In this document: piece by piece, positions 26,831 through 34,538 of the stretch | Layout: each line of letters opens with the position of its first letter | How positions within the stretch are numbered: the first letter of the stretch is position 1 | IMG/VR virus record: IMGVR_UViG_3300031576_000171 | Span: 1 to 38,818 of that record | Direction: 5' to 3' (one strand) | Origin: a virus | Length of the DNA stretch: 38,818 nucleotides | The notes under the pieces: model-generated | What the model saw: only the letters and a program-made list of their open reading frames with translations | What the model was told of the DNA's origin: nothing | The model's database searches: none | Translations under genes and position numbers: made by a program

Positions 26831-28112
26831 TACCTGGCCCGCCAACCACCTGGCCGACCCCGAGACCGGGCAGCCCGTCCCGTTCCACCCCGGCCAGCAG
26901 CGAGCCCTGGACAGTCCGGCGCGCTTTGTATTCGTGCTGGCGGGAACGCAGGGCGGCAAGACCAGTTTTGGACCCTGGTGGCTGGCGCGTGAGATAGACC
27001 ACCTGGGCGGGGGCGACTATCTGGCGGTCACGGCTACCTTTGACCTTTTCAAGCTGAAGATGCTCCCGGTCATGCGTCTGGTATTCGAGACGATCCTGAA
27101 ACGGGGGCGCTACTGGGCCAGCAGTCGGGTGATGGAACTGGCCGATCCGCAAGGCCGCTTTCATGCTCAAACAGCCGATGATCCCATGTGGGGCCGGATC
27201 ATCCTTCGCTCGGCCGAGAGCGGCGGCGGCCTGGAAAGCGCCACGGTCAAAGCGGCCTGGCTGGATGAGTGCGGGCAGGAATCGTTCGTCATCGGCACCT
27301 GGGAGGCGGTGCTCCGCCGTCTCTCACTCTCGCAGGGCCGGGTGCTGGGCACGACCACGCTCTATAACCACGGCTGGTTGAAGGCTCAGGTGTATGACCG
27401 CTGGGCTGCGAGAGAGAGTGACTATGAAGTTGTCCAGTTTGACAGCCACATCAATCCGCGCTTCCCTCAGGCAGAGTATGACCGCGCTGAGCGCGATATG
27501 CCTGGCTGGAAGTTTCACATGTTTTACCGGGGTGAGTACGATAGACCGCCCGGCATGATCTACGACTCATTCAACGAGTCGCGCTGTGTTATTGAGCCAT
27601 TCGCCATCCCTGACAAGTGGCCGCGCTATGGCGGCCTGGACTTCGGCGGGGTGAACACCGCCGCGCTGTGCTTTGCGGAAAACCCGGCCAACAAACGATT
27701 GTATGCTTTTCAGGAATATCTGGAAGGCGGTAAGACCGCGGCCGGCCATTCGAAAGACCTGGCCCCATGGGACTGCGCGTTGTGGGTGGGTGGCTCACAC
27801 TCGGAGGGCCAGTGGCGGCAGGAATTTCGGGCGGCGGGGCTGCCCGTAAACGAGCCGCCGATCAATGACGTGGAAGTAGGAATTGACCGGGTATATGGTT
27901 GCCATGCCCGGAATGAGATATTCGTGTTCAAGACCCTGACCCGTTATCTGGCCGAGAAGCGCACCTATAGCCGCGAGCCTGACACCGCCGGGCAGCCGAC
28001 CGAAAAGATCAGGGACAAAAACAGCTTCCATATTCTGGATGCGGAGCGGTACATCATCAGCCAGCTCCGGGATACTACCCCGAAGCCGCAGGCAGGGGTC
28101 ACATGGATCTGA
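26703..28112 (+). CDS. terL: terminase large subunit
   Basis: A 469-residue packaging ATPase/nuclease. Walker A AGTQGGKTS is at residues 80-88, Walker B AAWLDE at 184-189, the coupling motif GTTTLYN at 216-222, and the RNase H-like nuclease begins with GGLDFGG (D313). It drives DNA into the prohead and cuts it. The first ATG overlaps the small subunit by 128 bases; an in-frame ATG at 26757 (MVILREMQAR) would also fit, and neither has a strong ribosome site. The stop overlaps the portal gene by 10 bases. Confidence 0.93.
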   Translation: MPATMSYSVSTPTPLQRQMVILREMQARRLPLPTRVTALRQPDTWPANHLADPETGQPVPFHPGQQRALDSPARFVFVLAGTQGGKTSFGPWWLAREIDHLGGGDYLAVTATFDLFKLKMLPVMRLVFETILKRGRYWASSRVMELADPQGRFHAQTADDPMWGRIILRSAESGGGLESATVKAAWLDECGQESFVIGTWEAVLRRLSLSQGRVLGTTTLYNHGWLKAQVYDRWAARESDYEVVQFDSHINPRFPQAEYDRAERDMPGWKFHMFYRGEYDRPPGMIYDSFNESRCVIEPFAIPDKWPRYGGLDFGGVNTAALCFAENPANKRLYAFQEYLEGGKTAAGHSKDLAPWDCALWVGGSHSEGQWRQEFRAAGLPVNEPPINDVEVGIDRVYGCHARNEIFVFKTLTRYLAEKRTYSREPDTAGQPTEKIRDKNSFHILDAERYIISQLRDTTPKPQAGVTWI

Positions 28113-30091
28113 TCGAGCGCTTGCAGGGCTGGCTCTTTCAGGGATTGGTCAAGGCTTCCGGGTTGGCGGTCGCTCCGCCATGGGTTACAACCAGCTTTCA
28201 GGAACCGTCCTTCCGCTCACTGGTCACCGAGGGCTACCAGCAGAATGGCGCTGTATTCGGTTGTATCAGCGCATTGGCCTTTGGATTTCCAGAGCCACCT
28301 GTTGTCGTCGCCAACCTGAAAGATGAGGCTGTCCCTGAACATCCTCTGCGGCAATTGCTGAACAACCCCAATCCGCTCATGGGCGAGCCAGAACTCATGT
28401 ACTACACGATCATCTACACGGCCATCGGCGGCAACGCCTACTGGCACAAGGTCCGCAGTGGCTCCCGCCGGGTGGTGCAACTCTGGCCTTATCACGCGGG
28501 GCACATCCTGCCCGTGCCAGGTGGGGCAAACTGGATCTCGCACTACACCTACGACCCTGGCACCGGTCAGAGAATCCTCGTTCCCCCGGAAGACATCGTA
28601 CACTTCAAGTGGCCTGCGGTGGACGCCTACCAGCCGTGGATGGCAATGGCCCCATTGCGAGCCGTGGCACGGGACGTGGACAGCGACAATGAAATCATTC
28701 GCTATCTGTTTGCATTGCTGAAGAATGACGCTGTTCCGAGAACGGTATTGACATTGCCTGCTGGCGCAACCCTGGAACGCGCAGCACGCCGCCGACTGAA
28801 GCGGGACTGGAACCAGAAGTTCAGCGGCACGGGCCGGGGCAGCACGGCGGTCCTTGAGGGCGGGATGGACATCAAACGTGTCGGTCTGGACTTGAAGGAG
28901 CTTGAGTTTCAGGCATTGCACGATGTCCCGGAGCGCAGGATTTGTGCCGCATTCAAAGTTCCTCCGGTGGTTGCTGGACTTGGCGATGACCCTACATTCT
29001 CGAATAGCGAGGCAGCCTACACAAGGTTCACGCACAGCACACTCGCCATGCTGTGGCGGCTTGCCGCCGGAGAAATTCAGAGTGCACTGGGTTCGGACTT
29101 CGGCGGGAATATCCGGGTTCACCACGATCTGTCGAAGGTGCAGGCACTGGTAGAGGATCAGAATAAACTCTGGAACCGGGTGCATCAGGGTGTCTCCGGT
29201 CAATATGTCATGGTCAATGAGGGACGGGCGGCGCTCGGACTGCCTCCAGATGCCAGAGGCGATGTCTTCCTGCGAACACTGGCAGTTATCCCGGAGCCGG
29301 CGCAACCGGTCAAGGGGTTACAGCTCAAGCAGTCCCGTGCTGCCGTGCGGGTGGCTCAGACATTGCAGACGGTGCGGGGCACTACAGCCCGTAAGATGGA
29401 GAAGGAGCTTGACCGGTATTTCGACGCCCTGGCGGAACGGGTGGTCCGGCGCGCAAGCAAGAGTCTGGATGGGAACATACGCCATGCCCCCCTCTCGGCC
29501 TCCGGTGTGCTCGCGCTGGAGCGAAAGGTTCAGGCGGGCGATCTGCTGACCGACGGCGACAACCGGGAACTGTCGGCGCTCATCCGCAAGTTTCAGGCAG
29601 ACATTATTTCCGCGAGCTGGGAGACATGGAACACTGCGCTGGGGGTCGTGGTGGACTTCACCCTGGACGATCCGACCGTCACGTCTATCCTTGCCACGAG
29701 CGGGCAACGGGTGCGGGACATTCAGGGGACGACTCTGGAGCACATTCGCTCTGCGTTGCAGCACGGCGCCGAGCAGGGCTGGTCCATTGATCAGATTGTT
29801 GATGGAGATGAGGACACGCCCGGCCTGCGTCACGTGGTGGAACAGACCTACCGTAACCGGGGACGGGCGATTGCGCGCACAGAACTGGGAACAGCGCAGC
29901 AACAGGCCGCTGTGATGCGCTACGGCGACGCCGGGATCAAGCACGTGCTGGTGCTGGACAACGGCCAGGAGGACCCGGATACGGAGTGTGCTGCCGCCAA
30001 CGGTCAGACATGGACCCTTGCAAAGGCGGAAAGCAGCCCGCTGCAACATCCGAATTGCACGAGAGCTTTCGCCCCGGTGGTGGGTGAGTGA
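28103..30091 (+). CDS. portal protein fused to a MuF-like head morphogenesis domain
   Basis: A 662-residue protein. Residues 1-400 match HK97-type portals: YQQNGAVFGCISALAFGFPE, HPLRQLLNNPNPLMG, GNAYWHKVR, PEDIVHFKW, ERRICAAFKVPPVVAG. Residues about 430-660 are a MuF-type region (VRGTTARKMEKELDRYFDAL, GRAIARTELGTAQQQAAV) ending in DTECAAANGQTW and QHPNCTRAF, the Cys/His/Asn pattern of MuF C-termini. Normally these are two genes. The portal forms the DNA entry vertex; the MuF part would lie inside the head and may be injected. Confidence 0.9.
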   Translation: MDLIERLQGWLFQGLVKASGLAVAPPWVTTSFQEPSFRSLVTEGYQQNGAVFGCISALAFGFPEPPVVVANLKDEAVPEHPLRQLLNNPNPLMGEPELMYYTIIYTAIGGNAYWHKVRSGSRRVVQLWPYHAGHILPVPGGANWISHYTYDPGTGQRILVPPEDIVHFKWPAVDAYQPWMAMAPLRAVARDVDSDNEIIRYLFALLKNDAVPRTVLTLPAGATLERAARRRLKRDWNQKFSGTGRGSTAVLEGGMDIKRVGLDLKELEFQALHDVPERRICAAFKVPPVVAGLGDDPTFSNSEAAYTRFTHSTLAMLWRLAAGEIQSALGSDFGGNIRVHHDLSKVQALVEDQNKLWNRVHQGVSGQYVMVNEGRAALGLPPDARGDVFLRTLAVIPEPAQPVKGLQLKQSRAAVRVAQTLQTVRGTTARKMEKELDRYFDALAERVVRRASKSLDGNIRHAPLSASGVLALERKVQAGDLLTDGDNRELSALIRKFQADIISASWETWNTALGVVVDFTLDDPTVTSILATSGQRVRDIQGTTLEHIRSALQHGAEQGWSIDQIVDGDEDTPGLRHVVEQTYRNRGRAIARTELGTAQQQAAVMRYGDAGIKHVLVLDNGQEDPDTECAAANGQTWTLAKAESSPLQHPNCTRAFAPVVGE

Positions 30092-30633
30092 TGATCGTCA
30101 TTGGCAGGATCGCTCTGACGGGGGCATGGGATACCGCTCCGGCGCCGAACGGTTCCGTGGCCGTGCGTCTGGTCCCTTCCCATTTCGAGGGCCACGGCTG
30201 GGACCCCACTACCCGGGAAATGCTGCTGGCTCTTCAGGAGCAGGGCCTGGCCGGGAAAACTGTCCTTGACTTCGGGGCAGGCGTCGGCACGCTGGGCCTG
30301 GCAGCCCTGGCGCTTGGCGCGAAACATGCTGATGCGGTGGAAATCCATCCGCAGGCACAGGAAGTCATCCGCCAGAACCGCAAGGCCAACAATGTCAGCG
30401 GCTCGAAGCTGGAAGTTTTCCCGACTCTTCCAACGAACCGCAAGTATGACCTGATTCTGTGCAACCTGCTGAACAGTTCGTTGACCGATCAATACCTGCC
30501 GGACCTTGAAGAGCGATTGACAGCAGGCGGGCAGATCATCTTCACACGCCAGGGCGAAGCGCGCGGGCAGCGGGGCCGGGCACATACAGGCGACGTACAC
30601 GGATCATGGTCGCTGGGGGTACTCCACAAATGA
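30088..30633 (+). CDS. PrmA-like class I methyltransferase
   Basis: A 181-residue protein. FEGHGWDPTTREMLLALQ (residues 33-50) is the PrmA-type lead-in (usually GTGxHxTT). Motif I is VLDFGAGVGTLG (59-70), an acidic residue follows at E85, and YDLILCNLLN (120-129) corresponds to PrmA NIL-type motif IV. PrmA trimethylates ribosomal protein L11, but this protein lacks PrmA's N-terminal substrate domain. It lies between portal and head genes with four-base overlaps on both sides, so a virion or host protein target during late infection is possible. Substrate unknown. Confidence 0.8.
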   Translation: MMIVIGRIALTGAWDTAPAPNGSVAVRLVPSHFEGHGWDPTTREMLLALQEQGLAGKTVLDFGAGVGTLGLAALALGAKHADAVEIHPQAQEVIRQNRKANNVSGSKLEVFPTLPTNRKYDLILCNLLNSSLTDQYLPDLEERLTAGGQIIFTRQGEARGQRGRAHTGDVHGSWSLGVLHK

Positions 30634-31022
30634 TCCACACCAACCGCTGGACTCCAGACACCTGCCCCGGCGACCATTCCATGCACTGCCGCCTGATATG
30701 GCAGTGGGACGACGCCGAGAACCCGATTGTAGGAACACTCGTGGCGAGCGAGTTTATCTGTCCCGCTCATCAACTGATCGGCCTGCTACCGGGCCCGGCG
30801 CACTGGGATTGGAACATGGACGAGAACCGGCGCAAGAACATCACGCTGGTCATCGGGCAGGCGGAGCATGGACCATTGACGCCAGATGACTATTCGTGGT
30901 CTTACAGCGCGGCGCGGGTTTTGCTGACAGTTTCATTCGCCGGTCTCAACCCGCAACAGAAGGTCCGCATCCAGGCGGCCTGCGATCTTCAGTTTGGACC
31001 GGCAAGGGTACTGGTGCAGTAA
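30630..31022 (+). CDS. head-cluster protein of unknown function
   Basis: A 130-residue protein, MIHTNRWTPDTCPGDHSMHC, with further Cys/His/Asp residues and strands (RLIWQWDD, LVASEFICPAHQ). A C-terminal pair of strands (AARVLLTVSFAGLN) follows. The Cys/His spread could bind a metal. It overlaps the methyltransferase (ATGA) and shares one base with the next gene (TAATG), so the three are translated as a set. It may be the methyltransferase substrate, but nothing direct shows this. Confidence 0.7.
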   Translation: MIHTNRWTPDTCPGDHSMHCRLIWQWDDAENPIVGTLVASEFICPAHQLIGLLPGPAHWDWNMDENRRKNITLVIGQAEHGPLTPDDYSWSYSAARVLLTVSFAGLNPQQKVRIQAACDLQFGPARVLVQ

Positions 31023-32242
31023 TGCAGAATGTGATGGTCATGGGCAATGCAGGCGCGCAGACCATCGGTCAGAATTTGACTCGTTACTTCGGTATTACGG
31101 GTGACGAGACGAATGCTTCCACGGAAGCGACCGTCCAGACCCGCCTGCGGGACAGCTTTACCTGGAGTCGTCTGCGAGCCTATATCTCTTCCAACACATT
31201 TGCAGCGGGAAACAACACAACGCTGGCCTTTCGCAAAAATGGCGTCACGTCTACCGCTGTGACGATTTCGATTGACGGAGGTGTGACGGGAGAGGTGGAA
31301 GACCTGACCGGCTCGGAAGGCCCGGTATCCGGCGATCTCATCAACTATGTCATTGTGACCCCCAACGTTGCCGGAGCCATTGGCGTCTCGTTTGTGGAGT
31401 CCCTGCTGGACGGTTCGGTAGGTATTTTCCAGGTGGATGCCGGGAGCAGGCTCACCGCTGCCGCCAGCACGACGTATTACTGCCCCCCCGATGGGGCGCT
31501 CATCGGCACTTCCTGGACCACCGAAGCCTGGGCGCAGATGGCGGCGCGTGAGACGGTCACGGTGGATCGCCTGCGGGGGTACCTGGCAAGTATTGGCACG
31601 GGCGGCAGCCTGACGATCCGCACGCGCATCGGCGGGGCGAATGGCAACCAGTCTATCGCCTGGACCGGCACGACTGGCGAGCAGGAGGACACGACCAACA
31701 GCGATGCGATGTCAAATGGCAACCTGTTCAACTATTCGATTGCCAATACCAACACCGCAGGTACTACCAGCCTGGCGCAGATTCAACTGCGCCACAACGG
31801 GACGCAGAGTTTCCTGGGCTGTGTCAACCTCGGTGCTGTGACTGTAGCCAGCGCACTGACCCGTGACTACCTGCCCGAAGGCGACCTGGAGGTGACCACC
31901 ACCGAGGCCCAGGCTCAGGTAGATGCCAATGCCACGCGGGTTCTCAAGAACATGCGCGTTCATCTCTCGGCCAATTCCATTAACGGGTCGAGCACGTTCA
32001 CGCTGCGCCAGGATGGGGTGGACACGGCGCTGGCGGTGACGTTTCCGGCTTCTACTGCCGGGACTCAGGAAGACCTGGTGGACAGCGTGACGTACACGGC
32101 CACGCAGGAGATGAGCACAAGGCTGGTCACGGGCGGCACGATGAATAGCATGACGCCGCGCATCATCCAGTACACGCAGGAGGATGAGGCAGTGGCGGCG
32201 GATGAGCTCATGGTCGGACGGCGTGCGATCTCGATGCCTTGA
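31022..32242 (+). CDS. three-repeat beta-rich fibre or decoration protein
   Basis: A 406-residue Thr/Ser/Asn/Gly-rich protein made of three similar beta domains, about residues 22-130, 153-265 and 283-395. Each has an RLRxYL/MRVHLS-type strand (SRLRAYISSN, DRLRGYLASI, NMRVHLSANS), then TLAFRKNGV / TIRTRIGGA / TFTLRQDGV, then a TGE(V/Q)EDLT or TQEDLVD turn. The pattern suggests repeated jelly-roll or C1q-like sandwiches, as in head fibres or decoration proteins. It is between portal and capsid genes, not in the tail cluster, so a head-surface role is favoured. Confidence 0.72.
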   Translation: MQNVMVMGNAGAQTIGQNLTRYFGITGDETNASTEATVQTRLRDSFTWSRLRAYISSNTFAAGNNTTLAFRKNGVTSTAVTISIDGGVTGEVEDLTGSEGPVSGDLINYVIVTPNVAGAIGVSFVESLLDGSVGIFQVDAGSRLTAAASTTYYCPPDGALIGTSWTTEAWAQMAARETVTVDRLRGYLASIGTGGSLTIRTRIGGANGNQSIAWTGTTGEQEDTTNSDAMSNGNLFNYSIANTNTAGTTSLAQIQLRHNGTQSFLGCVNLGAVTVASALTRDYLPEGDLEVTTTEAQAQVDANATRVLKNMRVHLSANSINGSSTFTLRQDGVDTALAVTFPASTAGTQEDLVDSVTYTATQEMSTRLVTGGTMNSMTPRIIQYTQEDEAVAADELMVGRRAISMP

Positions 32243-32258
32243 AAGGACGGCGTAGTTT

Positions 32259-32585
32259 ATGGGATATTTGTTGAACGATAACCGGGAAAGTGGTGGCGCA
32301 CTTCTGGAAGCCGACACAAAGGCCTGTCCACACTGTCAGGGGGTCATCGTGATGTCGGCCTGGCGCAGGAACGGGGGCTTTTGCTTCTCGTGTGATGCGC
32401 CAGTCTGCTTCCAATGTTTTGCGGCGATGCAACAGCATGGTTGTACTCCTTACCTGCGCCTGATCGAACTGGCGCTGGCCGGGAAGCCAGCAGTTACCTA
32501 TGAGGATGTGGCGCGGCAGACGCGGTTTGTCGTGCCCCGTCCAGAGATCAAATTCTTCGACAATCTACAACAGGAAAGGAAATAG
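32259..32585 (+). CDS. zinc-finger protein of the head cluster
   Basis: A 108-residue protein with CPHC (about residues 23-26), CFSC, CFQC and HGC: enough ligands for two zinc sites in a treble-clef or B-box-like arrangement (CPHCQGVIVMS, GFCFSCDAPVCFQCF). The C-terminal half is helical, then strand. TTGAAAGGACGGCGTAGTTT precedes the ATG. Small zinc-finger proteins are sometimes encoded among head genes; their role is not established. Confidence 0.75.
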   Translation: MGYLLNDNRESGGALLEADTKACPHCQGVIVMSAWRRNGGFCFSCDAPVCFQCFAAMQQHGCTPYLRLIELALAGKPAVTYEDVARQTRFVVPRPEIKFFDNLQQERK

Positions 32586-32588
32586 ATC

Positions 32589-33029
32589 ATGGCTTACATC
32601 TTTGGAACTTTCGCAGGGGCCGCTTCAGCGGAAAACTGGACGGTGGATGCGGATGCCGCCGGCGAGATCGGCTTCGTAGCCGAGGTGCACTGGGGTGGCG
32701 AGGTCACGACTTCCACGGCCATGCGAAGCCGGTGGACCCGCCCCACGACCGCCGGAGTGACGTTTGTTGCCATCGCCACGGAACTGGGCGATCCTTCACA
32801 CACGGCGCGCCTGCGATTCGGGACCTTCACCACCGGGCCGACTCTGGCCGCATCACCCTCCGGCCTGTATCACACAAGCTGGAATGCCCACGGCGGTATC
32901 GGACGCTGGCTGGCGGGACCCGGTGAGGAGTGGTTCGTCATCAATGGTGTGGCGCAGGGCCAGGTATCCTGCACCAGTGATGTGGGCACGGCGACCAGCA
33001 CTCACGGGATCGGCTGGCGCGAAGGCTGA
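32589..33029 (+). CDS. putative beta-rich structural protein
   Basis: A 146-residue protein, rich in Thr, Ala, Gly and aromatic residues, with a beta-sandwich pattern (NWTVDADAAGEIGFVAEVHW, TARLRFGTFTTGPTL). AACAGGAAAGGAAATAGATC is a strong ribosome site, suggesting high expression. Its place between the fibre-like and the Pro-rich repeat proteins suggests a minor capsid or decoration protein. Not a family I recognise. Confidence 0.65.
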   Translation: MAYIFGTFAGAASAENWTVDADAAGEIGFVAEVHWGGEVTTSTAMRSRWTRPTTAGVTFVAIATELGDPSHTARLRFGTFTTGPTLAASPSGLYHTSWNAHGGIGRWLAGPGEEWFVINGVAQGQVSCTSDVGTATSTHGIGWREG

Positions 33030-33049
33030 TATAAGACTGACAGCTTCAT

Positions 33050-33829
33050 GTGGCTGACTATCTATTCTGGCAACGGCGCAGGCGGGCAAATGCCGCACCG
33101 TGGCACTGGAAATTCCCGCCTGCCCCACCGCCGGATGTTGTCGAAGTTGCCCCTGGAAGGGCGCTGCGCCCGGATCCGGGACGGGAGCGACGAGCGGGCT
33201 ATACCGCTTATGATATTCCATTCCTGCCGGTTCCGCCGGAGATTGCTGCCGAGGAGCTGCCGCCCGGTCAGACCGTATGGGTTATTCCGCGTCGTGAGCT
33301 TCGCGCAGCCCGGAGTGCTTATGAGATCGTATTCCTGCCGGTTGGCCCGGATGCGCCGGCCGGAATGCCTGAGGAGCTTCAGCGTTCCCTTCTGGTCATC
33401 CCGCGCCGGGAGCGGCGGGCCAGTTATGAAGCCTATCACTTCGAGAACCCGTTTCCGGGCTCGGGCGACCTTCCGGTCGAGTTGCGGCGTTTTCTCAGCC
33501 TGTACCCGGACTATAGCCGCCGGCGCACGGCTTCGACCGCCTATGGCATCCCTGCGCTTCCGATCCCCTCGGAACTCCCCCTTCTTACCGAAGAACTCAG
33601 GCGCTCGCTGGAATCGAGAAGATGGGGGCACAGGCCACGCGCCGGTTATGAGGCGTATGCCATTTCTGCCATTCCCATCGGGCCGGATGCAGCGGCAGTA
33701 GCACCCCATGCCCTCACCCCGACAACGGCGACGATCCCGCGAGCGTGGGGGCTGGCGGTGCTGGATACGGATGGGTCCGCAACCGTAGAAATCACGGACC
33801 GTGGTAAACGGAAGTTGACACCGGAATGA
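33050..33829 (+). CDS. Arg/Pro-rich tandem-repeat protein
   Basis: A 259-residue protein from a GTG start. Five degenerate repeats of about 37 residues are anchored at YTAYDIPFLP (51-60), SAYEIVFLPV (89-98), YEAYHFENPF (126-135), STAYGIPALP (162-171) and YEAYAISAIP (200-209). Between the anchors run acidic segments (PEIAAEELPPG, PEELQRSLLVIPRRE) and Arg-rich patches. A conventional domain (AWGLAVLDTDGSATVEITDR) ends it. The repeats look extended and may bind along a regular surface such as the capsid lattice, or DNA. The function is unknown and the repeat is not one I recognise. Confidence 0.72.
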   Translation: MADYLFWQRRRRANAAPWHWKFPPAPPPDVVEVAPGRALRPDPGRERRAGYTAYDIPFLPVPPEIAAEELPPGQTVWVIPRRELRAARSAYEIVFLPVGPDAPAGMPEELQRSLLVIPRRERRASYEAYHFENPFPGSGDLPVELRRFLSLYPDYSRRRTASTAYGIPALPIPSELPLLTEELRRSLESRRWGHRPRAGYEAYAISAIPIGPDAAAVAPHALTPTTATIPRAWGLAVLDTDGSATVEITDRGKRKLTPE

Positions 33830-34071
33830 GTGACGGTGGAGTCGCCGGGGTATGGGAGACAGGCATGGATGTACCCGGTACGGCTTTTGAACAGATGATG
33901 ATCGTTTGCGGATGGGTAAAAGTGCCCGGCCAGATGGTCAACCCGGGCACTCTGAAAGAACCTGCCCTGCGCCAGAAGGCGCTGCTGATTGCCGTGCGCC
34001 GTGCGCTTTACATCGTGGGAGACGCCATCGGAGAATATCTGGGGCTTGCGCCGAGAGTAAAAGTAGAGTAG
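33826..34071 (+). CDS. small protein of unknown function
   Basis: An 81-residue protein coupled to the repeat protein by a four-base overlap (ATGA). It has a Gly-rich start, then FEQMMIVCGWVKVPGQMVNP and a helical end (ALRQKALLIAVRRALYIVGD). It may be a small head-cluster assembly factor. It is the last gene before the intrinsic terminator at 34149. Confidence 0.68.
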   Translation: MSDGGVAGVWETGMDVPGTAFEQMMIVCGWVKVPGQMVNPGTLKEPALRQKALLIAVRRALYIVGDAIGEYLGLAPRVKVE

Positions 34072-34148
34072 AGTAAGCCAGTCAGCAATTAACTCGCGCC
34101 CGGCCCGGCCCCTGCCCCGCCGCCAGCGCGCAGAGTCCGCCCGACACG

Positions 34149-34189
34149 GCCCGCTCTCCGGTATCCAATCCGGGGTGCGGGCTTTTTTG
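34149..34189 (+). terminator. intrinsic terminator inside the late block
   Basis: GCCCGC (34149-34154) pairs with GCGGGC (34177-34182), with an inner CCGG/CCGG stem, followed by TTTTTTGTTTT. It is in a 128-base spacer with further GC-rich sequence and separates the packaging/portal genes from the protease/capsid genes. The next ATG is only 11 bases after the T-run and has no Shine-Dalgarno site. Confidence 0.85.
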
Positions 34190-34199
34190 TTTTCTGTGA

Positions 34200-34538
34200 A
34201 TGAGTGACTTCGGTTTTGCGATCAAGCAGAATGATCTGCTGCCCGTGCTGACCGCCACACTCAAGGACGCAGCGGGAGCGGCAGTGGACCTGACCGGGGC
34301 AACGGCTGTCTTCAGAATGGGACTGGTTGGAGCCGCCACATTGAAAGTGAACACTGCGGCAACCGTGGACCCGGACCAGGTGGCAAATAAAGGCAAGATC
34401 ACATATAGCTGGGCCGGGACGGACACCGATACTGTGGGTATCTACGAGGGCGAGTTCACGGTCACATTCTCCGGTGGGAAGCAGCAGACGTTTCCCAACC
34501 CCAGGCATATCGTCATTCATATTGACAGGCGGAAATAA
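34200..34538 (+). CDS. beta-sandwich structural protein of the head region
   Basis: A 112-residue protein with the pattern QNDLLPVLTATLKDAAGAAV, DLTGATAVFRM, YSWAGTDTDTVGIYEGEFTV and FPNPRHIVIHI. This resembles a common prophage beta-sandwich protein (also seen as the N-terminal domain of BppU-like proteins). Here it precedes the prohead protease, so a head-surface or assembly role is likely. It has no visible ribosome site and starts 11 bases after a terminator; its stop shares a base with the protease start (TAATG). Confidence 0.72.
   Translation: MSDFGFAIKQNDLLPVLTATLKDAAGAAVDLTGATAVFRMGLVGAATLKVNTAATVDPDQVANKGKITYSWAGTDTDTVGIYEGEFTVTFSGGKQQTFPNPRHIVIHIDRRK

Noticed and set aside
28217-29305. 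A 362-codon open frame antisense to the portal gene
   Set aside because: Shadow of the portal coding frame; composition and lack of start signals argue against it.
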